In this document: positions 42,966 through 53,759 of the stretch, in pieces
Layout of the letters: each line of letters opens with the position of its first letter
Numbering within the stretch: position 1 is the first letter of the stretch
Assembly: GCA_022414725.1 (NCBI GenBank)
Contig: CM039463.1
Coordinates: forward strand, 31,758,064-31,822,063
Source: Microglena sp. YARC
Lineage: Eukaryota; Chlorophyta; Chlorophyceae; Chlamydomonadales; Chlamydomonadaceae
Reading direction: 5' to 3'
Length of the DNA stretch: 64,000 bases
The notes under the pieces: model-generated
Told to the model about the DNA's origin: nothing
What the model saw: the letters and a program-made list of their open reading frames with translations, nothing else
The model's database searches: none
Program-made: the position numbers and the translations under genes

Positions 42966-45900
42966 CCACGGGTAGTGGGGGGAAGAAGGGCGGGGATGGG
43001 GACGGGGGCAGAAACAGGAAGGAAAAGCAGGAAGGGGAAACAGTAAGGGGCAAGCGCAGTCACGTCATAAATCCCAAGAGGGTATTGTCCGCCTTTTCCA
43101 CCGGCTTCGAGCCAGGGAGTCAGCTAGAAGGGGCCGTGTCCTTTGGTGAATCCTTGGCTCGGGTTCTCAAAGAGGCCGGCTTTGTTGCCATCGCCCCTGT
43201 GTGGGACACCAGCTCCCCACAGGCTGGGTCTGGCTTTGGTGCTGGGTCTGGCCCTGGTGCTCGGTCTGGCGCTGGGCTTGGGTCTGGCGCTGGGTCTGGC
43301 CCTGGCGCTGGGTCTGGTGCTGGGTTTGGGTCTGGCGCTGGGACTGGCGCTGGGTCTGGCGTCTCTGACCGTGTACCCTGGAACCCTCACTCCACTTTGT
43401 GTGGCGTCCACAACTTCTACATCACCTGCACCGTGCTGCGCGGTCGCCACGAGTACAAGCTCAACTTGGGTGGCCACAGGTTGGTAGGGGGAAATTAGAC
43501 CCCACTTCAGTTAGCCCCCACTTACCTAAATTCTAAACCCACCTAGACTGTAAACCCTAAAACCACCTAAACCCTAAACCTTGGAATCAAAACCTGAACC
43601 ACTAAACCCTAAACCTTTGAATCAAAACCTATACTGCTCGACCCTAAACCTTTGAATCAAGACCTAAACCACGAAACCCTAAACCATAAACCCCATAAAC
43701 TGAAGTGGGGGTTAATTGAAGTGGGGGCTAACTTCCCCCCACGGCACGCCACAGGTTGGAACGCCATCAGATCAGTCCACGGGCAGTTCGGGTGGTATCC
43801 GCTCCATTGCTTCCTCTTTCTACCTGCCTGGCAGCTTCCTTCCCCAGCAATAGTGCTGGCTACCCCATGTCGGACCAAGATCAAGGCCCTAGACCCGATG
43901 TGCCGCATGCACGCTTCATGCTCGAGCTCCGACCTGCTGTGGACGACACCGATATGGGTCCATTCCTGGAGGCCATGAGGACAAGGCAGCAGATTCTGGC
44001 CGTACCGGAGATCGCTGGGTCATCCACACAGGTGAGGACCTCCACCAACACCACTACAGCCACAATCACCAACAACACCAACAACAACACAACAACAACA
44101 CAACTCCAACAAAACTCCAACACCCGACCTGCTGTGGACGACACCGATATGGTTCCGTTCCTTGAACCCATGAGGACCAGGCTGCAGAATCTGGCCGTAC
44201 CGGAGATCGTTGGGTCATCCACACAGGTGGGGCACTCCACCAACACCAACACAGCCACAACCACCACCAACAACAACAACAGCAACTACAACAACGCAAC
44301 ACCAACACACAGCTGGGGCCCTCCACCAACACCACTACAGCCACAACAACAACAGCAACGATAACACCAACAACACACCAGCAACACACCAACACCAACA
44401 CCAACACCACACCACACCACACCACACGAACAACACACCAACAACTCACAACACCAACACCACAACTCCTCCATAACTCCACCTACAAACCACCAACAAT
44501 AAGACAACAACAACACAACAACAAAACAACAACACAACAACACAACAACACAACAACAACAACAACAACAACAACAAACAACAACAACAACAACAACAAC
44601 ACAACAACAACAACACAACAAAACCAAGTCCAAACCACCACCACCACAACGCAACTCCACCACCACAGCAGCACCACAACTCCAACACCACACCACGACT
44701 ACACCAACACCTACACCACACCAACACACCACCAACACCAAAACCAACACCACACCACACCAACACAACCCAGGCGGCAGGCAACCCAGCTTTCCCATCT
44801 TGGGCCACGCTGTACGGTTTGTCACCAAGACCACACCAACACCACACTACCACACCACCAACACTCACCAACACCACCAACACACCACCAACACACCAAC
44901 ACACAGGCAACAGGTGACCCGGCGTTCCCATCTTGGGCCAGGCTGTATGGTTCGTCATCAACAGATGCCCGCGGGGAGTTGTTTCGGGTGGTGCCCGGCC
45001 CCCACTGCGCAGCCTCGGACTTCCTGAACATCAGGATGCACCACCAGCAGTCCTTTGCTCTGGGGGGCGGCAGTGCTGGCAATACAGGCAGTACGCTTGC
45101 TGGAGAGGGAGGCCAGGATTGGCAGGTGGTGGTGGTGATTGATGAGGTTCTTGAGTGGAGCCGTCCCACGCTAGATGGTGTGTACAGAGCGGTGAGTCAG
45201 CTGATGGTGATGGTTTTCTTTATAGCCACTCAGGGGATGATTTGGATTTGGGTCTCGTAGTTAGTACGTCCACTTTTTCAGGTCAAATGTACAAAAATTC
45301 TCAGAATTCTCAGAATTCTCGATTCTCAGGCCGAAATTTCATAATTCTCAGGCCAAATTATCAATTTTTATTTCCGGCTCTCAACACACACCACCACACA
45401 CACACACACCTCCACCACCACCCCCATTTCGGCTTAGAAGGCCAATATCTCCCTCACGTATAACAATTAGATGGTGGGAATTGAGAGTATGTTGACCCTC
45501 TTGACGAGATCTATCCAGCGCTGTGTTCAAAAGTTAATTTGGAGTTTTAAAAACAAATCTGTTGGTTCACCCTGTGTTTACCTTGCACAAACTCGAGCTG
45601 AGCCCTGCCAGGGAACTCTGCGAACCGGACCCAACACAACCAAACCCAACTTGATCCAACACAACACAACTCGACCCAACCCAACCCAACTCGACCCAAC
45701 CCAACACAGCTCGACCCAACCCAACTCGACCCAACCCTACACAGCTCGACCCAACCCAACTCGACCCAACCCAACTCGACCCAACCCAAGTAAACCCAAC
45801 CCAACACGACCCACCTTGCACAAACTCGAGCTGAGGCCTACCAGGGAACCCTGCGAACCGGTGGGGGGAAGCTACTACCCACAAAGCTACTACCCACAAG

Positions 45901-46294
45901 CCAGATCTCCTCGGGTTTAGGGGGTTAGGGTTTAGATTATAGGTTTTTGGGTTTAGGGTATAGGAGATCTGGCTTGTGGGTAGTAGCTTTGTGGGTAGTA
46001 GCTTCCCCCCTCCCTGCGAACCGGACCCAATCCAACCCGGCAATCCCCCGCTCCAACCCCACCCTCTAACGAGTAATTCTTTTAAGTCCTCTGAGTTTTC
46101 GATTCGTGGGCAGATTCGGGATGCTCTCATTCAGCCCCCATCTTGGTGGTGTGCGAAACGTTTGAAAAGAAAAGAAATGCATTAAGCCAAGTCAGTGTGA
46201 TTAAGGAAGCTGTCCAAAGGGGGTCCTCGGACAACACCATCGTTCGATTCTGGCCAGGGGTGAAGAGGTTCTTGCTACGAGTCTAGATATTTTG

Positions 46295-46331
<37 letters not shown>

Positions 46332-46640
46332 TCCTCTCCACTGCCCCCTGAACCCCCAGATCTCAGCCTTCAGATATTATTTCAGTTTTTGACGGTTTTG
46401 GGGATTATAGCTTTGCCCCAGACAATTAATATTGATTTACATCAATGCCGTCTTCCCTCCTCCCATGCTCCCCTCACACTCCCATGACACCCACCACAGG
46501 AGGACTTATCTTTTGACTCTGCTGCCACCCGCCGCATTGAGGTGGAGATGCACCTGCGGGGGGGGAGCGCTGAGCAGTGGCCGTGGCTGCCCATTGCTGC
46601 ACACCACACTGACCATGGAGGAGGCAGGCAGGCTGTGTGA
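34600..46640 (+). CDS. Unidentified large protein with poly-Gln and Gly/Ser/Ala repeats (5' end missing)
   Basis: Proposed exons: 34600-34752, 36201-36430, 38096-38257, 40868-40982, 42282-43479, 43755-44031, 44907-45191, 46500-46640 (TGA). I do not recognise the family. Visible blocks: SGGALVTILAVLADRSMLSF (exon 2), RQAALYLLHVMCAGGSVLGN (exon 3), GRKSLAVYLSTLAFSDKH, FPRHLLMECSLRAVTRFGVY, a poly-Q run with LQQQQQK (42885-42965), SFGESLARVLKEAGFVAIAP, a GSGAGSGPGAGSG repeat (43215-43365), VDDTDMGPFLEAMRTRQQIL, and VVPGPHCAASDFLNIRMHHQ. Phases agree at most junctions. Exceptions: exon 1 to 2, a TGA near 36400 curable by one base, and exon 4 to 5 (start of 42282 uncertain). The last exon could instead read TMEEAGRLCEVWLSAGVVTG if the 8-G run at 46558 is off by one. 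The 5' problems lie in indel-rich sequence near the gap. No signal peptide or membrane segment can be judged without the N-terminus. Confidence 0.7.
34753..34990. mobile_element. Telomere-core palindromic element (family T), at a gene 2 donor
   Basis: Begins exactly at the donor after TATCTCACAG with GTAGGTAGGAGGAAGCTAGC; the core is degenerate CCCTAAA repeats (ACCCTAACCCT, AAACCCTAAACC). The right end GTGGGGGCTACCTTCCCGC mirrors the left end. TTCTCACAG follows, so the exon edge is repeated on both sides. Same family as 43485-43747 and 45862-46011. Confidence 0.6.
34991..36200 (+). repeat. Serial copies of the exon 2 acceptor edge of gene 2
   Basis: At least five degenerate copies of a TGTCTCACAG-type acceptor followed by ACCAG or the longer ACCAGGCTTGTGCCAAT and AGCGGGGGCGCCGGGGTCCC occur near 35190, 35282, 35430, 35604 and 35797 before the copy judged real (36191-36200, exon from 36201). 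Short CCCCAGGTTCA-containing spacers lie between. Only the last copy continues into an open exon. Confidence 0.8.
35945..36166 (+). mobile_element. hAT-like MITE, family A, with target duplication
   Basis: A 222-bp element, CAGGGTACTTCCATTGACC to GCTTGGAAGTACCCTG, flanked by perfect 8-bp direct repeats ACCCACAC (35937-35944, 36167-36174). The surroundings are CA-rich, so the duplication alone is weaker than it looks, but the inverted ends and the homologous copies support the call. Confidence 0.85.
36650..37910 (+). repeat. 35-bp minisatellite in a gene 2 intron
   Basis: About 35 copies of a 35-bp unit containing GATAACAAGCTATCTGTACT and GTCGCTATCTGTACT. Units before about 37270 carry many single-base indels while later units are almost perfect, matching the fall in assembly errors with distance from the N gap. 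An exon 2 edge copy (GATCAAGTGAGGCAAATGAG then GTAAGC) sits just upstream at 36602-36630. Confidence 0.92.
38258..39030 (+). repeat. Exon 3 donor-edge array of gene 2
   Basis: Repeats of TGTGTAACTTGTGGGTACA with four copies of the longer exon-end segment GTGCGGCCTTAACTTGTGGG (38244, 38376, 38514, 38820). The array therefore expands the exon 3 end and its donor. Confidence 0.85.
39031..39580. repeat. TTGAATTGAATTGTG AT-rich repeat
   Basis: Degenerate 15-25-bp units of GAATTGAATTGTGTGTT over 550 bp. Intronic, no coding evidence. Confidence 0.85.
39630..39850 (+). repeat. Hairpin-flanked dispersed repeat (family E)
   Basis: Starts TTTTTTGGCGAAGCCCCCC with a C/G hairpin (CCCCCCTCCTGGGGGG), continues CACCCCGTTGTCCGTCTG and ends CAATTTTCTG. 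Homologous to 50165-50385 (inverted), 52475-52705 and 56945-57150. No terminal inverted repeats are apparent. Confidence 0.65.
40153..40420. repeat. 44-nt G run and TTTGTATGATTACA repeat
   Basis: A run of 44 G (40153-40196) follows GT repeats. Then GTATGATTACATTTGTCATT-type units of ~35-45 bp repeat to about 40400. Confidence 0.85.
40429..40588. mobile_element. MITE family C, right end missing
   Basis: TAGGGACCGGCC at the left end and ATGATATCATATGATATCAT palindromes inside match the complete copies at 47251 and 56696. The right TAGGGA-type terminus is not seen. Confidence 0.6.
40983..41345 (+). repeat. Donor-edge repeat of gene 2 exon 4, about three units
   Basis: Units of ~155 bp carry CAGATTCAGGTGGGTAGGCA (exon 4 end plus donor) followed by CACCTCAGTTTTTG and CGACGCATGGGTTTGG. 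The first junction (40982/40983) is continuous with the open exon and is taken as real. Confidence 0.8.
41490..42260. repeat. C-rich CCCACCCACCT low-complexity intron
   Basis: About 770 bp of CCCACC, CTCCC and CTACCTCC repeats. Two CGATGGCGTGCCACC segments near its end (42169, 42251) look like a duplicated edge of the next exon. Long Pro-rich frames here are not supported as coding. Confidence 0.85.
43485..43747. mobile_element. Telomere-core palindromic element (family T) forming an intron
   Basis: The left arm TAGGGGGAAATTAGACCCC and right arm (complement GGGGGGAAGTTAGCCCCC) are inverted repeats of ~38 bp around a core of CCCTAAACC repeats. It is flanked by a perfect 12-bp direct repeat GCCACAGGTTGG (43473-43484 and 43748-43759). 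The left repeat provides the donor CACAG/GTTGG, the right one the acceptor. Splicing 43480-43754 regenerates a single GCCACAGGTTGG and keeps the frame (GHRLER). Confidence 0.8.
44130..44760 (+). repeat. Copy of exon 6 end, then CAA/CAC repeats
   Basis: 44130-44227 repeats the last ~100 nt of exon 6 of gene 2 (GTGGACGACACCGATATGG ... TCATCCACACAG then GTGGGG). CAACAC/CAACAA microsatellite follows to 44760. At 44770-44822 a copy of the next exon start (GGCAACCCAGCTTTCCCATC) precedes the real one at 44907. Confidence 0.8.
45590..46030. repeat. CGACCCAACCCAACT repeat and duplicated GCGAACCGG segment
   Basis: A segment with TTGCACAAACTCGAGCTGAG and CTGCGAACCGG occurs at 45584 and 45815; between them are CTCGACCCAACCCAA repeats. 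The second segment is the site of the family T element at 45862. Confidence 0.75.
45862..46011. mobile_element. Telomere-core palindromic element (family T), near-perfect copy
   Basis: A 150-bp element whose ~48-bp arms are almost perfect inverted copies (GGGGGGAAGCTACTACCCAC / GTGGGTAGTAGCTTCCCCCC) with AGATCT near the loop and a GGGTTTAGGG-rich core. Flanked by a perfect 13-bp direct repeat CCCTGCGAACCGG (45849-45861, 46012-46024). It lies in the last intron of gene 2, away from splice sites. Confidence 0.82.
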
Positions 46641-46654
46641 GGTGTGGCTGTCAG

Positions 46655-46930
46655 CAGGGGTGGTGACAGGCCAAGCCATCTACAAGGCTCTACAGTGCTC
46701 TGGTCGCGCCCATGGGGTCTGAAAAAAAGTGGTGACAGGCCAAGCCATCTGCAAGGCTCTACAGTGCTCTGGCTGCGCCCACGGGGTCTGAAAACAAGTG
46801 GTGACAGGCCAAGCCATCTACAAGGCACAGTGGAAAAAAGCTATCTACAAAACTGTATAAAGGCCATCTAAGAGACACAGTGGAAACGAAGTGATGACAG
46901 GCAAAGCCATATATAGGGCACAGTGCTTTG
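46655..46930 (+). repeat. ~65-bp tandem repeat after gene 2
   Basis: Three to four copies of a unit containing GTGGTGACAGGCCAAGCCAT and CTACAGTGCTCTGG. The first may still be coding if the alternative frame of the last exon is right. Confidence 0.75.
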
Positions 46931-48819
46931 GCCCCCAAAGAAAAGAAAGATGCACACAGTTGCGTCAGCAGTGATGAGGATGAGGAGCACCTTTTTTTAG
47001 TTATAAAAGGACTTTCACCCCAGGAGGTGGGTCTCCTGACACAAAACAGGGACATCGAGGATTCAGTTCGAATGGCGTTGCCACTCCTACAAAAGAGTTC
47101 TTTGTTGCCGCTGGGCCGCTTGATCCTCATCGTTTTCTTTTCTTCACCTTCTTCGACTGGTCTAACAAGCCAGATTCCAAAATCGTGCAAATTCAAAGAT
47201 TATAATTCCAGTCCTTGTCGAAGTCTCCTGCGTTCCACTGTGCTCATATGTAGGGAACGGCAACATGATATCATATGATATCATGTCACCATTTGATATC
47301 ATATGATGCCAGCAGTCTAGCTATGCCAAAGTTACCTTTTATGTAAACAATCATATGATGCATTTTGTAAGATATCATATGATATCATGCTTGCCTTTGG
47401 CTATAATCATATGATATGCCGATCCCTACTCATATGAGGCGAACATCCTTCTTGTGAAAAATAAAAAAGGGGGCTGACAATGGAGAGGCTACTGTAATAA
47501 TAATAATAATAATAATAATAATTGTTACAAGGTTCTATACACCACTGTAGCGAGGATACTGAGGGAGAATACTGAGGGTTAAGTCTTGTTCTGGGTAGGA
47601 AAGGCTCCGCCACATCAAATATATCCCTGGACTGTAACATACCGTATATACGCACATCCAAATATATAAAGTGTCGAAGACCTGTCGTGTGGGGACTGGG
47701 AACTACATATATGAATATATGATATATAATTAGTCGGGGACAAGCCCACATGTTTTTTTCATTTAGCCCGTCCTAGTAACTTGGCTACATATCCCTAAAC
47801 ATAATTATGTATATACTGTTTTTGCAAGGCTGTGGAAATCCTTCAAGCCTTTGTATTTGGGTGTAATATTTATGTAAACCCCAGTGCAAGCAAACGGGCT
47901 GCCCCCCTCAACTTTATGCTTGGTAATAAGCCGTACTATTTATTTATTGTATTTCATTTATCTGGTCCTATCGTCACATGCCTGGCACAACGCCACAGGA
48001 CTGCTTGGAGATTAGCCATCCATCATAACATAGTAATAAATACATAGGCCATAGTTGACCCTAGACAAGCCCGCTACACAGCAGCCCGGGGGGGTCGCCC
48101 ATTCATGCGAAGCGAAGATGATAGAAGAAAGTAAGAATGTACAGTATTGCGACTTATCTCAAGGAAGAGCATTCCAGCTGAGACTTGAAGTGTAGTGTTC
48201 CTATTAGGGTTCGCTGGTTCGAGGGGATAACCGCAGGTGACACGTCAGCTGGTGCTGAGCTGGTCAGGGACGCATGCGTGATTGCGTGAGATGGCGAAGG
48301 ACGGTGGAGTCCCGAAGAATGTTAGGCACTCGATAAAAAAACAATGCTGAGGCTTACAGCGCCACGCATCGACAAGCGTGAATGGGACGACGCGACTTAT
48401 CGCGCTATCTATCTTGGGATCGTTGGCACTGGCTGATGAAGTCGGCGGTTGGCGTGGCTTGATCCAGTCCCGTTTCTGTGAAGTCAGCACAAGTCAAACT
48501 TCGAGGGTCGTGACCGGGTCGTAACTGCTGCTGCCCATCGGGCTCGTGGCTGCGCTACGCAACGCGGTTGACGGGCGACAAGCAATAACCGACCCCTTAA
48601 AGCTTCAATTACAGTTTGAGGCACTATCAATCGTGTTGGTGCTGTCCCTCGCGTCCTGTTATAAGGCCCAAAGCTACGTCGCTGCGCGTCCTTTTCTATT
48701 CATCCCGATTTTCAGCTAAGCGCAGTACTCCGACTGCCCCAGTGCCATATTTGTCTTTGTCCTCCCTTTCTCTCTCGCACCCTTCCATCCCATCAGCTGC
48801 TTCTCGTTCCGTACCAACA
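46931..48819. other. Intergenic region between gene 2 and the F-box gene
   Basis: Apart from the MITE at 47251-47428 and an (AAT)n tract near 47490-47522, I see no exon or RNA gene. No convincing TATA box is visible before the F-box start codon; the promoter should lie within 48100-48819. Confidence 0.6.
47251..47428. mobile_element. MITE family C with 8-bp target duplication
   Basis: A 178-bp element with termini TAGGGAACGGCA / TGCCGATCCCTA and many ATATCATATGATATCAT palindromes inside. Flanked by perfect 8-bp direct repeats CTCATATG (47243-47250, 47429-47436). The 8-bp duplication suggests hAT ancestry. Confidence 0.85.
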
Positions 48820-51800
48820 ATGCCCAGACCCTCGGCCAGCTCATCTCTTGACGTTCTGCCCGATGAAATATTGCTTCAGGTTGGTGCCGCTGCAAGCGTG
48901 TCTTGTACGTGACGAGAGCATAGACAGGGAGATGCGCCCCAGAACCGAGCGAAACGCCGCTCCTGTCTCCATCCCTGCCTTGATTAGACGATACTGCTGC
49001 TGATGCTGGTGCTAATTTGATGATGCCATTGCACGCACTTCCAATTGCGTCAGTGGGGTGGGCATAGATAGACCTCAAGACAGGAAAGAATTCATCTTCT
49101 CTCCAACTCAGGTCATCATGGCAGCAGTAGCACGGTTCACTCGCTCCGTTACCATATCGCCCCTTGAATAGTTCACAGCCCATGGACTATCAGGCTTATT
49201 GATGATGGTGGTTGTGGTAATGGTGTTGGTGGTGATGGCGCTGGTGGTGTTGGTGGTGACGTTATCCTGGTGCCCTACTGGACTCCTAATGCGCCCTCAG
49301 CTTGGCGGACTCGAAGGGGACGCATGGTAATCATTCCCCTCACGTTCGCATGCTGCGCTGCATCAGGTGTTTACCCATCTCATAGACGCCGGCCCCCCCG
49401 TGGACACTGATGAAGACCGGGAAGACCCATGGTACATCCGCAATCTGCCGTTCCGCAACAGCGACAGAGAGGATCAGCCTAATCCGGGAATGAGGGCCTA
49501 TCCATTCCTTGGACAGGTGAGTTCCATTAACATAATAACCGAAACCTGCCGAAACAAAACCAGTCAGAACCAGCTGAAACCTGCTGTAACTAGCTGAAAC
49601 CAGAGATTAAGGGGAAACTGAATTCAATCCCCTTGGCGCCCAGCAGAATTCTGCTGGGCACCAAAACAGCACTTGCAGAGCCTGTTACAGTTGTCCCCGG
49701 GGTAGGCCCTGCACACTCATCTTCAAATTGAGAATCCTGGAAGTTCCTTAAGCCGAAGTTGCATGAAGCAACTGCCTGAGCCATGCCCTATATACCCATC
49801 TTTGGGGTTTATGGGAAACCCAACGTACCTGAAGCCAAGCCAAATACCCTGTATGCCCATCATTGGGATTTATGGGAACCACAACGTACCTGAAGCCAAG
49901 CCAAATGCCCTGAGAAAACACTTGGCCCCTGCTCTAGTGTCGGCCCTCATGCCTTCATGCCCGCAGATGTTAGTTGCTTATTTGTAACCTTCTATGTGGT
50001 TGTGTGCATGTTATGTTATACATTTTTAAATTGTTACATGGTTCTTCAGCCAACTCTGGGCTGCTAACCGTCTGCCAATTCCAAGTCCCTCGGAGTGATA
50101 CCCACGGAAACAAGGGAGCACACGAGACATATTATACGATTAAAATACTTGTCCAGTTCAATACCGACAAGTTCTATGCAGCGTCGCCTGCGACGCTAAA
50201 AAATGGAGGAGAGTGATCGCGAGGGAGCAACAGGTAGCAACGGAAGCGAGTTAGTTACGAGACCGTTGGCTGACGTGTCGGGCTTCATCACGGTCAGACG
50301 GATGGACGAACGGACAAATGGGTAACACTGGGGGCTCCCCCCCCAGAAGGGGGGGCTCCGCCAAAAAGATTGACAGAAAAGAAACACAAGACACAATATC
50401 AGTATTGACGTACGCGCCTTAAGTATTGGCAAACGGATTAGGATCGAGCCTGAGACCACTCCAGGTGGTTGGCCTTTGCCAAGTTACTGTTACCATGGTA
50501 CATCGCAGTACACCGGTTTGATTTTTTTAACCTCGCCCACAAGGCAGCACTCGAGCTTCCCCTCCTGCCACGGTTGGGCAGGTCTCTTTAGCCTATTTTG
50601 CTACCATTGGATAGTAATATCCTGATGATGTTGGGAGCATGGACAGCCTTGGTAAGCAGCCGAGATGTGATGATGCTGAGTGGACCCTGGTTGTATGCTG
50701 AGAAAGTTTAAAGTGAACATTGCCTTGCACTATCTGCATTTCTGTCTTACATTTTATTTTTACTGCCGAAGACATGGTTAAATGTCCAAGCCAATGATAT
50801 TCTTGATGCTTATGCCCAGAATAACTCATTTGAGTCACACTCGAATCTGGTTTGAATTTAAAAATGTAAAAAGGATTACGCCACTGGTAACATGACCTCG
50901 AACTTGGTTACATGGCCACAGCCAGCAATTTGGCTGGCTGGAGCCATATACTGGTCTAGCTAATAAGACCTAGCAAGTTTTATACTCCTGATTTGAATTG
51001 TTACATGGTTTTACAGCAAGCTTGGGCAGACTACTTTGTGAACATGTAACAAGAAAATATATCAAAAAATTTGTAAGCAAAAAGACGATTTGCCAACTGG
51101 ATTTCAGGTCTGAACTTGAGACAGTCAAAGCCAGACCCCTTTGCCAAGTTAGTTTTACCATGCTTTTCTGAGACCCAGTTTCGAGGGAACATTTGCCACA
51201 ATTAATCTCGTCAATACTTAAGACGCTTACAGTAATCAACCAATATCATTATCAATCAATATCAACATTAATCAATCAAGATCAATATTAATCAATCAAT
51301 ATCAATATTAATCAATCAATATCAATATTAATCAATCAATATTAATCAATCAATATCAATATTAACCAATCAATATTTATCAATCAATATCAATATTAAT
51401 CAATCTATATTAATCAATCAATATCAATTTTAATCAACCAATATTAATCAACCAATATCAATATTAATCAATCAATATTAATCAATCAATATCAATATTA
51501 GTCAATCAATATTAATCAATCAATATCAATATTAATCAATCAATTTTAGTCAATCAATATCCAAATATTAATCAATCAATATCAATATTAATCAATCAAT
51601 ATTAATCAATCAATATCAATATCCAAATCTAGAAAGCAGGTACTACGGAAGCGGCGAAAACGATCTTGCCTCATGTCGGCCTAACACACAAATACACATA
51701 AGCATACCTTATATTACACTACATTACATATACACATACAACTAAGCATAACTAAGCAACACTACATTACATATACACAAACAACGAAGCATACAACGAA

Positions 51801-53525
51801 GCAATATGAAAACAACAATTCATATACAATATGCACCATGCACACAACCATGCAACCATGTGTGCAACATGCAACTCATGTGGATGCAACTTACACAACC
51901 ATGCACCATGCACACAACCATGCAACCATGTATGCAACATGCAACTCATGTGGATGCAACTTACACAACCATGCACCATGCACACAACCATGCAACCATG
52001 TGTGCAACATGCAACTCATGTGTATGCAACTTACACAACCATGCACCATGCACACAACCATGCAACCATGTATGCAACATGCAACTCATGTGGATGCAAC
52101 TTACACAACCATGCAACATGCACACAACCATGCAACCATGTGTGCAACATGCAACTCATGTGTATGCAACTTACACAACCATGCACCATGCACACAACCA
52201 TGCAACCATGTATGCAACATGCAACTCATGTGGATGCAACTTACACAACCATGCACCATGCACACAACCATGCAACCATGTGTGCAACATGCAACTCATG
52301 TGGATGCAACATGCACAACCATGCAACCATGTATGCAACATGCACAAGCACCCACACAAATAACCATACGCCTATCTGACTCTTTATTCGTTTCCATGTG
52401 GTGAATTCGTGACAGGTGTGTCATAAGTGGAAAAATCTCTTAGCGACTACCATTGCTCAGGTAAGAATGAGGCACCCCCATTAGGATTTTCGGCAGAGCC
52501 TCCCCTTCTGGGGGGGGGCGGGAACCCCCAGGGTCACTGCTTTGTCCGATTGTTTGCATGTTTGTTTGTCCGTCACTTTCCAACCCTGGGCGTTGAAACC
52601 CACTCCCCACCCTACCAAACCTTGGACAGCTCGAACCTCGCTGTCAATTTCGAACCCACTCTCTGCCAATTTTCTGCGTCGCTTGCGACGCGCCTAAGAC
52701 TTGTCGTGAGGGTGCTATATATAGCACTTGTTAATTTAATCAATTATGCACCTTAGTGTTTTATGGGTGCTACATTAGAGTCTTTTAGGGTCCTTCTGGA
52801 GCCCTCAAAGCTGCTAGTAGCAACCCCAAAGGTACTAGGAGCACCATGGTGCTCTGTAAAGACACTGTTTTGTTTTCTTACAAAAACCCTGGTCCCCATG
52901 TCTTGGGTCCTGGATGATGACAGTGGAGTACAATCTTCAAATCTGCTAGTTTTGTTACATGGTCTATCAGGCTGCTCATCTTCTGCAGGCCGAGTAAATA
53001 TGGGTAGTGTAATCCAGTGATTTTTTTTCAAATCTGAAAGTGGGTTTCTCCTAGCTTTAAGGTTTTAAGCCTCCTCCAGGGACAGCGTTTAGGAGCTTTC
53101 TATAGCTTTTTGTAGCTTTTTAGGGCTATTTAGGGCAAAAAGAAAAAAACTTTTTTTTTTACTTTTTTTAGAGCGATAATTTCGCTAAAACGGGGTCAAA
53201 ACTAGCGATCGCTATATATAGCGGAAATAAAAACCCCTGGTGTAATCGGGCAGTACAGATGTTGCAGTGCCGCACTCTTCCAGGGGAGGTTGTTTGAGTT
53301 GGGTTTATAACTATGAGTAGTTGGCTACTTGGATTGGTGTGAAATGCACAAATCATATGTGTGTGTGTGTGTGCGAATGTACGCATGTATGCGTGCAAGT
53401 GTGTGCATGTGTAATTACAACCTTCCTGAATGTACAAACGAGTGCACTCCTCCTCCTGCTCTTCTTCATCGTCCTCCTCATCCTCCTCATCCTCATCCTC
53501 ATCGTCCTCATTATCATCATCATCG

Positions 53526-53589
<64 letters not shown>

Positions 53590-53617
53590 CACCATCACCA
53601 TCATCATCATCATCACC

Positions 53618-53649
<32 letters not shown>

Positions 53650-53686
53650 CACCATCATCATCTTCATCATTATCATCATCACCATC

Positions 53687-53759
<73 letters not shown>

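Noticed and set aside
51806..52404. Three overlapping ~185-aa frames
   Set aside because: 70-bp tandem repeat without stops, translated in all three frames.
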